Positions 29,461-38,456 of a stretch of DNA of 38,456 nucleotides are shown piece after piece. The DNA is from Zarea fungicola (Eukaryota > Ascomycota > Sordariomycetes > Hypocreales > Cordycipitaceae): NCBI GenBank assembly GCA_900169235.1, contig FWCC01000459.1, positions 1-38,456 of the forward strand. The letters are read 5' to 3'. The notes under the pieces are model-generated. The model was not told the DNA's origin. It ran no database searches and saw only the letters and a program-made list of their open reading frames with translations. Made by a program: the position numbers and the translations under genes. Every line of letters starts with the position of its first letter. Within the stretch, counting starts at the first letter, position 1.

Positions 29461-31434
29461 CCGCCGTAGTCGCCGCCGTAGCCACCACCTCCAATGATTA
29501 ACGCCGCTGCAAATGTATCTGATGAATGTGAATGGCCCCCGTATCCGTACGAAGATGTGTAGTATCCTCTACGTTTCGTCGTCGCTGGTGCCGGAACCGC
29601 AAAGCGTGTCACCTCAGAGGGTACGATGGAATACCACGTCTGAGAGTTGTAATAGTCATCCTTCCTCAGCTCGTTACCTACCATGCGCTTCCAGCAACGG
29701 GCTTCCGCCTCGTCCACCTCGCGCTCCAGCGACACCCGCAAAACTCGCCGCCTCTCCACCTCCAATGACCAGGCCTTGTTGCACTGATCCAGCACCGGCT
29801 GCCAGTCTTTGTATAGCTGAGTCTGGAGGGCTGTGGCGACCTGTTGCCTGTCATGATATTCCTTCTCCTCCGAGGCGATTTGCGTCTCCAATTGCCGACG
29901 CTCTACCCGCTTCGCCTTGCGGTAGAAACGAATTTTGAAGAGACGTACGGTCGGTCGGACTGCCCGCCTGGCAGCCCGCGTGCGCTGCATCTGAGTCTGC
30001 ATCGCGTGCGCGCTGTTGTTGGCCACGTGCCATTTCCTCGTTTCCTCATCCACATTGGACTGGGCGAGCGCAAGCGCCGCCTGCACGGCTGTGCGGGCCT
30101 CATCCTTGTCAAACTGCTCCAGCTGCATCGCCTTCTTCTCCATCGCCTCGTAATAGGCGGTCCGCTGCAACCTTGTTTCCTCTGACCGGGCCGCATTGGT
30201 AGGATCAAAGTAGGACTCGCCATATTCGAGCGCCCAGAGCCGTGCAGTCGTGTCTTGAGCGTCGGAGCGGGTGTCGGCACGGATGGTGTCGTCGTGGTTG
30301 ATGCTTCGCCCCACGTAAGTGACGCAGTATGCCTCGTACGCCACCGGCGCGAGCTGGTGCGTGTGCCAGCAGAGGTCAATATCGAGCGTCGGGACAACCG
30401 TCTCGCCCTTGTCCTTGATGAGCCGCAGGAAGCGGAGATAACGTTCCACAGCATTGGACGGCAGAGCTGGCAGTGCAAGAACTCGGTCGACGAAGCCATC
30501 CTTGCAGAATTGACGCAGGGGGCTGTCCCATAGATTAAACACTGGCATACCGAATCGGGCGAGCGACTCAACCAAGACGATGTCTTTCGCTCCGCGCTTA
30601 CATCGGGGGAGGTAGCTTGAGCAGGCTGGACAGGTGAGGCTGGCCGTCCCGCTTCGATATTGGACCCATCCCGCCAAGACAATGATGCGCGTGGATTTGC
30701 CCTTGCATGCTGTCGCTTGACAGTAGTATCTTATGTCTATGCGGCTGTCTGTGGTGGACGAGAAGTGGACCGTTGTTCCGTCAAACCTCAGAAGTTGGTA
30801 TGGGACGGAAGGGTACATCTTGCTCCAGGCTGCTTGGCTGGCATCGTCATTGTCGGACGCCAGCATCCTTGCGATTGGAAGTTCTGCTCTTCCCTTTCTT
30901 AACTCTGGAAAGTACTGGTTGATATCTCGCTTATAGTTGAATGGCGCTAGCAGATGCGCATAAAAGATGATGGCGACATCCCTGTTTACCAGTCTTGTTA
31001 GAGCCAGTTGCCGCGGTTTCGTAGAGAGGCACCTGGCCGTGGCCAATAAATCACCTACCATGGAGGTAAAACTAATTCGGATTTCTGACCTCGGCTGCCT
31101 CCCTCAGATTGAAGCATGCGCGACTCTAGCAGCTTCAAGTACATTGGATACCGCATCTCGGCGCTCATCAGTAGACACTGTACCCTCCACTGGGCCGTCT
31201 GCTCCTCGCTGGTGCACCCTGCCGGCGGTGCCGGGAAGAGCGAGGCGTCATCGCCCGGATTACGGGCATAGTCCAAAATTTGTTTGAGTTTCCGCATAAA
31301 ACTGACATGATTCTACATTCTCGAATGTTGGTTGATGCGTCTCCTGCAGCGGATTCGATGAGAAAACTCACAGCGAGGCGTTCTGGCGAGCTAAACTCGG
31401 CCATTTCAGGAAGTGTGTTCTTTGGTGGTGCCAT
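29328..31434 (-). CDS. Glycine-rich domain (GRDP/DUF1399-like) protein with Cys-Gly4 tail (656 aa)
   Basis: Exons 31372-31434, 31059-31312 and 29328-30981 are joined by introns of 59 nt (GTGAGT) and 77 nt (GTAGGT, CTAAC branch). The joins are in frame and restore an LPPWDVAIIFYAHLL motif. Family marks are this DVAxxxxAHLL block (about residues 103-116), a CPAC pair (223-226) and the hallmark DLCWHTHQL (about 308-316). Residues 380-550 form a charged, probably coiled-coil region. From about 607 the protein is Gly/Tyr-rich and then turns into Cys separated by four Gly, repeated to the stop. Plant and fungal relatives are linked to stress and development, but the biochemical role is not settled. 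The tail could bind metal or form disulfides. The protein has no signal peptide. Confidence 0.85.
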
Positions 31435-32552
31435 GGTGGGTCACGATATGCAATGATGAACCCGAGGGGAAGCTGATGCCTCGCTGGTGTCTGGACGGCG
31501 AGACAAATATATACATGCGTGTGTGTATGTAATTGTACCTGCGCGAGCACCAGGCCATGTGGTTTCGTCGACAACAGTGTGCCGGCTATAAGAGAAGCAT
31601 GCCCCTACTCAGACTGTCTTTCGGTCGGAAATCTGGCGTTCGCAGCCTCATCATGAGCGGCTGGGTGCCGCCCTACTCTCGTCATGGCACTCGGTGATGC
31701 GAACAGGCAGATGGGGCGTGCCCAATTCGGCCTGGACGCGTGAAGAGCCTGAGAGTCAGCCTGGAAACCACAGCTTGTGTACGGAGCACAGCGGGCCACC
31801 CCGCTACTGAGAGTGAGGCGGCGCAAGTGGAGGAGCAAGTGGAAAAAGCTAAGCTGTACAGAGGAGCAGCAAAGGCATACGGCATACTGAACAAGGACTA
31901 TGTTTAATAAGCCCAGCGGCCCTCAGTCGGTGCCTGAGTGCCACTATACTGTGTCACCTGCTGGGTTATCGTGGTAGCCTTGGCTTCGCAATGATTACCC
32001 TCTTTTGGCAAGCTGAAGCCTAGCTAGGGTGGATTGCCAGTGTGCAATTAAGCCTGACGTCACATGCGTTGACAAATATGCAGACAGTGATTGCAAATCC
32101 AAAATTCTGTTTCATTTCATCATTGTAGGCTTTACCTGCAGATACGTAGCACTTTGTCTAGATCAATTCAGCAAAACTCTGGCGACATCTGTAATATCAC
32201 CCCTATTCCGCTGTATCTGCGCAGCCTACATAACTGCCCAAAATGCATCAACAAAGCTGCCCGGCTAACATATTTGCGCTAATAGTGCAAAGAAGTACTA
32301 TAATATACTTTTAATTTTTCAGTTCGCAGCCCTATGGGTAGACTAGATTGATCTGTATCGAACTAATGTGGTTGTTGCTTTTGCAAATGGTACCTTTATT
32401 AGCGTGAACTATAAAATGTTTACTGGGAAGCTCGGCAAGAGTCAGACAAGAGTGCAATTAATTATGAAAGCGTAGAACATTGTGGTGCCAGTAGTAAAAC
32501 TAGGCTCAAGGCAAAACAGCCTCGGAACCATGTCGCGTCTGTCTCGTGGCCT
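31435..32552. other. Intergenic with a decayed coding remnant
   Basis: Contains the GRDP-like promoter at the left, a coding-like remnant at 31622-31907 (separate entry) and no other supported gene. A Cys-containing frame at 32029-32268 starts without ATG and is not accepted. Confidence 0.4.
31622..31907 (+). pseudogene. Remnant of an unidentified protein-coding gene
   Basis: One frame reads VGNLAFAASS, then a TGA, then ALGDANRQMGRAQFGLDA and a second stop. One base out of frame, the same strand continues with SLRVSLETTACVRST and EEQVEKAKLYRGAAKAYGIL to a TAA at 31905-31907. The two blocks look like consecutive parts of one soluble, helical protein separated by a single-base indel near 31735, with a possible CGA-to-TGA change before it. 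There is no recognised family and the call is tentative. Confidence 0.35.
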
Positions 32553-33019
32553 CTTTGATTTGATTTGATTTTAATTAACGTCCGTTTATGCCCTAGGGTA
32601 GGCTTTTGGACGTGCTATTAAGCCTTCCACGGACAAACATGTAGTTCGTACCCACTTAGTAGGCCCCCACAGAGCGCGACAAGTCGCGCCCATGTTCTCA
32701 CTGGTTGCCCCTAGGATACTCTTCCTACATCATCCTCCAGCCAAAGCAGTGTCACGCCACAAGGCAGCTATCTATCTAAATCAATACCCATCAGCGGGAT
32801 CACAATAATGCTGGCGCGACATACTCGCGGCTGGCACCGCGAGTGTGTCGCGCCAGCAACTGTTGTCACCTGGTCTTTCTATAGGGACCAGCGGGAGCCC
32901 TGCTGTCGGCGGCGTATATCGCCCAAAACAAAGGAAAAGGTTATTGTTTAATGAGTAGTTAGACCTACTTGGGCTAGATACTGTATAGAGCGCGCCAGGC
33001 TTATACGCCCTATGCGGTG
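32553..33019 (-). other. LINE 3' untranslated region with hairpins and pentanucleotide tail
   Basis: Between the ORF2 stop and the AAATC tail. It contains a long hairpin (32810-32857: 21-bp arms with one mismatch, 6-nt loop) and a smaller dyad GCGCGAC/GTCGCGC (32674-32680 and 32683-32689) that shares the GCGCGAC core. In LINEs, 3' structures and short tail repeats are used by the reverse transcriptase to recognise its RNA; that role here is inference. Confidence 0.7.
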
Positions 33020-36000
33020 CTAGGTGCGCTTATTGATCTTCGAATAGTAAAAGTCAGTAATGCCTACATACACCTTGTAGGATCTACCGAGGAATTTCTC
33101 TATCGCCGTCTCTAGGTCAGGTGTCAGCTGCACCTGGAGATGGCCGGGAATTTTCCTATAGTAAAAGAAATGGGTTGGCGACTTTTGACGCCCGCAAGGG
33201 CACTCTAAGGTCGCCTCTCTAAGGTGGAATCTCTTATAGTATTCCGCAAAGTCTCTGTGATGTAATTGTGCTGTCAATAGATAACCAAGTAAGCAGCGGG
33301 GGAGGCTAAGTTCTAGGAGCCTCTTGAGTTCGGCCTGCAGGCCTAACTTAGAGTACCCTGTTCTCTTAACCGACGCCCACCAGGCTCGGTGGTTGATTGC
33401 CATCTGGCTTTTCATCTGTCTCTTCCTATATGAGATAGATGGCAGGTGTTCTTCTGTTAGGAGTGTCGCTCTATGTTTTGCGAGTTGGTCGGCTAGCTCG
33501 TTGCCGAAAATGCCGGTGTGGCCAGGCGACCATTTGACCGAGATTAGGTATGGGTTTTTGTCTCTAATCCTTTGGAATTCACGAAAGCAGGCCTGTGAGG
33601 AGTCGGCCGCTATTGCACCGATGCAGTTAATCACAGACGTATTGTCCATATAGACTGTGATCGGCTCAAGGCGACTGTTCTGCTACATGGCTGCTTTTAG
33701 TCCGGCTAGTGCGCCGTGTATCTCTACGTTGAATACTTCTTTTCGTCCTAGCTGTCCGGACCCCCAATCCAGGAGCTGACGATGGTGGAAGACGACAAAG
33801 CCGTATCCCGCCGTGTTAGCGTCTGTTTTGGAGCCGTCGCTGAAGACAACGTAGCCTGCGGGTCGTCCTGCGAGCCACTATTCGAATTTTGCTACAGCTG
33901 TCTCTTTGGCATGCCGCTCTCGAGGGCCTTCTACCTAGATGTTGTCGGAGAATCTCTGTGGGATCAATCTCGGTCGTTCGATCTTGGTCGTCCAGGAAGC
34001 GGTCTAGATGAGTCTTGAGTGTCGCAGGGCCATTCGCTCTGCGATGAGTGGTTTCTTATTGAGTTTAATTTCCCTTTGTAATTATCGGAGCCGCTTACTA
34101 ATTGGGTGAGCTTTATTGAGCGTGGCATATCGCACTGCCACGCGTTCTTATATATGTTGGATTAGGACGCTTACTGGCGGTATGCCTGCTTCTTTCTAGA
34201 GAAATTCTAATAGTGTCGTTTTCTACATAGGCAAGATCGCCCTATACGCAAGGTTTAGTACGCGTTGTATCTTGCCTAGGTTTGTCTTTAATATGTGGTC
34301 TCGCTTAAGACGCGAGTTGCCTGTGTTTAACCCTGGTAGCCAGGCGTCCAATCCATAGAACAGGATTGGCAAGGCCACAGCCCACACTGCTCGCCGGGCG
34401 GCCGTTGCTGATATGCCTCGCACAGTGTTGTTTATGGCCTGGAAGTGGTTGATTACTCCTCGAGCCTTTTGCGTCCACTTTTAGATATGGTGGTTGAAGG
34501 TAAGTTTCTTGTCTAGCTAGATACTAAGCCACCGCATGGATTGCAATGCTTGTAGTTCCTTGTCGCCGTGGTAGATGGTAGGCGATTTATTGCTATCTGC
34601 CCTGCGTCTAGAGAAATGCATAACTTCCGTCTTTGCTAGGTCAAAGTGTAATGCCTTGCTTCTACCCTATGATTCCATGGCCGCGATTGCTTTATTTACT
34701 TGTCTTGCCATGTCTTCTAGTGAGTCTCTTATAAATAACATCGCTGTGTTGTCTGTATATCCATACCTCTGGTCCGCGCCTAAGAGGAAATAGATTGCCG
34801 CTGTTATTAGGATGTAGAGAATTGGGGAGATCGGGGAGCCTTGTGGTAGGCCACACTGTAGTCTCGCGCTAGGTGTGATTGTGTCTTGGAAGCGCACCTT
34901 GGCCCTTCTATCGAGAAGGAAACTTGCTATCCAGCGGATAAGAAAGTCGGGCCACCCTTGCTGGCGTAGGCGGAGAATCATGCGGTTTCATAGGATTGCA
35001 TCGAAAGCACCCATGACATCCTCTGTGAGCAGGGTTGCCACCTTTCTGGCTATGAGTACCTTTTCTATGTCGTAGATGAGAGACACGACTATGTCGACAG
35101 CTGACCGTTTCGGCAGTGCACCAGCCTGGTTCAGGTGGATGATGCCATACTTGATCGCGGCGTAAGCTATTCGTCTTGCGATCACCCGTTCTAGCCCTTT
35201 GCTGAGACAGGATAGAAGTGATATGGGGCGCCACGTGGATACGTCGCTGAGATCTCTTTTATTTGGCTTTAGGATTATAACCACCTCCGCTGTCTTAAAG
35301 ACTATAGGGTGGTAGCCTATGCGCAGGCAGGCGTTGTACAGCGTTGTAAGAGGTCGTGCAATATGAGGCCAAGCGGCCTAGAGCATCTTTGTTATAATCC
35401 CGTCTGAGCCTGGGGTGGTGTTCCCGGTTTGTAGGATAGCCTTCTTAATCTCCCCTATGGGGATTGTGCCTATGAAGGGGATCTCTTTTGTTGGGTAGAC
35501 TGCTTGTTGCCATGGGTCGGCGACATCGTCAGATGCGTCACGGCGTTCTAGTTTCTCCTTGCATAGTGTTATAGCCTTGTCTATATCTGTGGAGTAGGTT
35601 ATACCGTCCACCTGGATCGGGGGCGGTTATAAACGCTGTCTTGGTTTTATCTACTTTGTTAGCTTGAAGATGTCATTTGGTTCTATTACCTCGTTGATAA
35701 GGCTGCGCTAGAAATTTTATCTTGTGCGTTTTATAGTGCGCTTAAACCTTAGTCTAGCCCGTTGCACGTCCTCGCCTCGTTGGTTCTCATAGATGCGTTG
35801 TGCAATCCGGAGGTCATTGTAGGCATCTGTGCATTCCTGATTCCACCAAGGGCAGCTCTGGGCGCGGTTGCCTCGGCTCACCCTGCCACATGCTCTGGCA
35901 GAGTCTTGGAGGATCTCTTGTAGCTGTCTGGCCATGTCTTCAATCTGGGCTTGCGAGTGTAGGTTCATAGGGAGGGAGTCCACTGCCTTGCCTACATAGT

Positions 36001-36790
36001 CTCCAAAAGCCTTGATTTCGTCTGGGGTAGTGACTCTGACCTTTCTAGGTGTGATTTGTGTAGGCTCGCAGCCTGGGATCTCAATCCTAATAGTGTAGTG
36101 TAATGATCCTGTCGTGAGGTGGACTTCTATAGTAGCAGAGGCTTCAGGTATATTAGAGAAGGCAAGGTCGATTGTGCTGCTCCTTGTCTTGCGCCTAGGC
36201 ATGGTTGTTGGCTCATCTGGCTCATTGAGTAGATGGAGGTCGTGTTTTTCTATCTATTCGAAAATGCGGTTTCCGCCTTGTGAGGCTGGTCGGTCTGACT
36301 GCCACGACCTGTGGAATGCGTTCATGTCGCCAGCGACTATGCAGTTTTCTAAGGGAATCTAGCTTTCTAAGGCTAGTATTATGCTTTCTACCTTAGGTCT
36401 ATTGTAAATGTTGAGAATCATAATGCCGTTTACTTTTACCTATAAGAGGTCCTAATATATAGTTAAGGTGATCTGCTTAGCTTAAAGCTTATTGTTAATT
36501 TTGACATATATTATTACGCACGGGCGTATATCATTATTGCACTAAGAGTCAACTAGGCTAAAGCAAAGGAAGCCTAGGTGATACTAGGTGCAGTAGAGCT
36601 GTTTTTATTTATTATATAATGTGCTAGGTTCTTATAATATTACTATGTTAAAGCCCTCTATAAATATAAGCTAGAGGGCAGCACTATAAGATTCTTTGCA
36701 TTTATTAATGTTGGCTTAAAAGATTTTAATTATTATTAGTTAAGGATATTATTGTCCTACTCTATTTATTTAAGGATTAAGTTGTTATTT
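33020..36790 (-). pseudogene. LINE ORF2: endonuclease, reverse transcriptase, RNase H (broken)
   Basis: From the N-terminus: AP-like endonuclease (about 35717-36790), with GDMNAFHRSW near 36310-36345 and the STIDLAFSN motif; reverse transcriptase (about 34220-35640), with WRPISLLSCLSKGLERV, LPQGSPISP and the catalytic box at 34748-34759, which reads YTDN instead of YADD; and RNase H (33020 to about 33900), with FSDGSK, VEIHGAL and MDNTSV, plus WSPGHTGIFGNELAD. Stops interrupt all three, for example TAG between the second and third RNase H motifs. The second Asp of the RT active site is Asn, so the enzyme would be inactive even without the stops. Confidence 0.9.
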
Positions 36791-36829
36791 GTCGTTTTGT
36801 AGGAGACTGATCTCGTCTCTAGGCTTCCT

Positions 36830-38456
36830 GTGGTGGGCTGCTTGGCGGGGAGTGTTGCGAAGTTCGAGCTAGGATTACGTCGCCTATTGGCCCGTCGCTA
36901 GAGGGGTTAGTGTTGTCTGAGGGTATGATTTTCTTCTAGGCCACGTAGGTCAGGAATCTTTTCTTAATAGCTATTATGGGTTGTGCCGTCCTTCCACGGG
37001 TGGTGGGTTTAGGTTGTGTAGTCTTAGGCGCCCGTGTTGTGGCGCTTTAATTACTATTATGTGCCTGTGGCTGCCGTTGGCCGTTGTTGTTCTTAGTGTT
37101 ATTTCTATTAATATCCCCTTCCCTGTTGTTACTAGCCCTATGTGCTTCTTCCTGCTAGGTATTGTAGCCACTATCCGTAGTGGCGTTACCTTAGGTGTTG
37201 TCTTCTTTGCTGTCCTCATTATTGTCATTCCCTTCCTCTTTAGCTTCCTCTTCTATCTTATTATTATCTTTAGTGTTTTCTTCTTCCTCTTTATTAGCCT
37301 CTCTATCTTTATTAGTAACTTCCTTGCCTATGTTTATAACTTTATCTTCTTTATTGGCTTTGTCTTATTCTTCTAGCTATTCTATTCTCTCTATTATTTT
37401 GCTACCTCTTTTGTCTTCTATGGTTGTATTATGGGGTTTATTGCTATTTTATAGTAGCTCCTTTATAGTATCTCCTATAGACTTATTAATGTTTTTGTGT
37501 TCTGCTGATGGCGGTTAATGTTCAACCTGTCTAAGTATTGTAGTGATTTTGTCTATGCGCGTGTCTGCCATCTTAGTGTCTACCTCCACGGTGTTAGTCG
37601 TTGTTATAGTCTTGTTTTCTATTGCTAGTGGGCTGCTTGAGGATGGGATGAGGTTTTCTAAGTTTTGTCTTCTATAGTTGTTTGCTTTGAGTCGCCTAGT
37701 GTGAATTTTCTGCGACTTGAAGAGCTTTTAAAAGCTGTCTTTAACCTTTTTAGGTTGTGTATAGCACTGTTCTTTGTTGGCGGCGTGGGGTCTATGGCAG
37801 TTGGTGTATCTTGGCGTTGTCTGGTAGCCCTCTGAATTGTAGTTGTTGCTGGCAACACCATAGGTTCTGTATGTTTTCGTCGCGGTGCATCGCATAGGTA
37901 AATGAAATAGCCAGTAGTTCTGGCATTGTACTAGTTGCTTAGGCTTTGTTAGGAGGAATGAGTATGTTCTGAGTTTAAGAAGCCTGAAGTTGCTAATGAT
38001 AGGCTTGTTGAAAGCTATAATAAGAGTTGTCTTAGTAGGGTTAGTATAGGGTTTACTAGAGCGGCGCTATTAGATAGGTGTCTGGCTAGTCTAAGCCTTG
38101 ATTTCGTTACTAATGGCCTTGTTGAAGTCAAGGATTGTCTTATTATATGAGCGTAATTTACTTAGGAAGTCTTTAATTAGGTATTTATACTATATTACTT
38201 GCTTCTCTACTATATTTAGGTCTATAGTTGGTCCCTATTGCTTCTATAACTTAAGTATCTTTTTTTGGATCTCTTTGTTGCTTGCTATAACTAACTAACC
38301 TGTGTTTGTTGCACTAATGTTCTGGATGTTATGGACGTTAAGTGCGAGCTTCTCATTGAGTGCATTTCGAATTTGGTAAGGCTGCTTTCTAAAGAAGCTG
38401 GATCCTTCCTTGAGGCGGAGGAGGATTCGTCGGTCTGTATAATTGCTGGCGGCGAC
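36830..38456 (-). pseudogene. LINE ORF1 (gag-like, zinc knuckle), partial and broken
   Basis: The window end lies inside ORF1: the minus strand starts with coding-like sequence that includes FRKQPYQIRNALNEKLAL and an ATNTG motif, followed by stops. A CCHC zinc-knuckle region maps to about 37866-37926, where one expected Cys in QCQNC reads Tyr (QCQNY) and later Cys positions also read Tyr, matching G-to-A change on the coding strand. Low-complexity, Thr/Pro-rich sequence follows to about 36970. The gag-like protein would have bound element RNA. Confidence 0.75.

Larger units (their letters stand above)
32553..38456 (-). mobile_element. Degenerate Tad1-like LINE retrotransposon, 5' end outside the window
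   Basis: Read on the minus strand from beyond 38456 to 32553, it carries an ORF1 with zinc knuckles, an ORF2 with endonuclease, reverse transcriptase and RNase H, a 3' untranslated region of about 470 bp, and a terminal AAATC pentanucleotide repeat (32555-32572). This order is that of the Tad1 clade of fungal non-LTR elements. Both reading frames are full of TAA/TAG stops, many explained by C-to-T change at CAG or CAA, and key residues are lost, as expected from repeat-induced point mutation. The element is dead. Confidence 0.9.

Noticed and set aside
29272..29497. Plus-strand His/Pro-repeat reading frames
   Set aside because: They are the antisense of the Cys-Gly tail of the spliced GRDP-like gene and have no domain or promoter.
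32029..32268. Cys-containing plus-strand frame
   Set aside because: It does not start with ATG, has no signal peptide and shows no conservation clue.
34875..35129. Overlapping plus-strand frames in the RT region
   Set aside because: Antisense shadows of the LINE reverse transcriptase.
36981..37518. Strongly hydrophobic plus-strand frames that look like membrane proteins
   Set aside because: They are antisense to the low-complexity part of LINE ORF1; T-rich sequence gives Leu/Phe/Ile/Ser by composition.
1..38456. CRISPR arrays, rRNA and tRNA genes
   Set aside because: No direct-repeat/spacer pattern, no rRNA-like stretch and no cloverleaf with a GTTCRANNC arm was found; the organism is a eukaryote.

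Overview
The window is nuclear DNA of a filamentous ascomycete (Pezizomycotina). The evidence is short introns of about 47-108 nt with GTNNGT-type donors and CTNAC-like branch points, Zn2Cys6 transcription factors, small secreted cysteine-rich proteins, SUR7-like and other four-pass membrane proteins, a Tad1-like LINE and C-to-T (RIP-like) decay. I cannot name the species. Exon coordinates come from reading splice signals and frame by eye.

Layout. 458-975 (-): two-exon secreted cysteine-rich protein with a Kex2-like site. 2109-2277: three-copy minisatellite. 2757-3594 (+): secreted Trp/Cys-rich protein whose first splice junction does not keep frame. 4059-10525: a decayed enzyme block made of a flavocytochrome b2-like FMN dehydrogenase (-) with one in-frame stop, a divergent FAD monooxygenase (+) with a frameshift and a lost DG motif, and a type-B carboxylesterase (+) cut by a non-autonomous hAT element with an 8-bp target duplication. 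11654-12007 (-) and 13900-14391 (+): two more probable small secreted proteins. 15816-16711 (-): three-exon SUR7/PalI-like four-pass protein. 17544-18203 (-): beta-class (bacterial-type) glutathione transferase, divergent from a Zn2Cys6 factor at 18913-20794 whose middle is frame-disrupted. 21553-22417 (-): another four-pass membrane protein. 23020-24339 (+): a 439-aa secreted protein. 24553-26893 (-): an intact four-exon Zn2Cys6 factor, divergent from an NmrA/isoflavone-reductase-like gene (27483-28431). 29328-31434 (-): a glycine-rich-domain (GRDP/DUF1399-like) protein ending in a Cys-Gly4 repeat tail. 32553 to the window end (-): a degenerate, 5'-truncated-by-window Tad1-like LINE.

How it fits together. 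Two transcription factors sit head to head with possible targets (GST; NmrA oxidoreductase), a common arrangement for pathway-specific regulators. The 4-10.5 kb block looks like a small oxidative/hydrolytic catabolic or secondary-metabolite cluster that lost function by several independent lesions. Secreted small proteins lie in long AT-rich gene-poor stretches at the left side, and the right end is a RIP-like LINE, so the window resembles a fast-evolving, repeat-flanked accessory compartment. Nothing here is a complete undescribed system. The most informative signals are the footprinted hAT insertion, the coordinated decay of the enzyme block, the family-less secreted proteins, and the hairpins plus pentanucleotide tail in the LINE 3' region.
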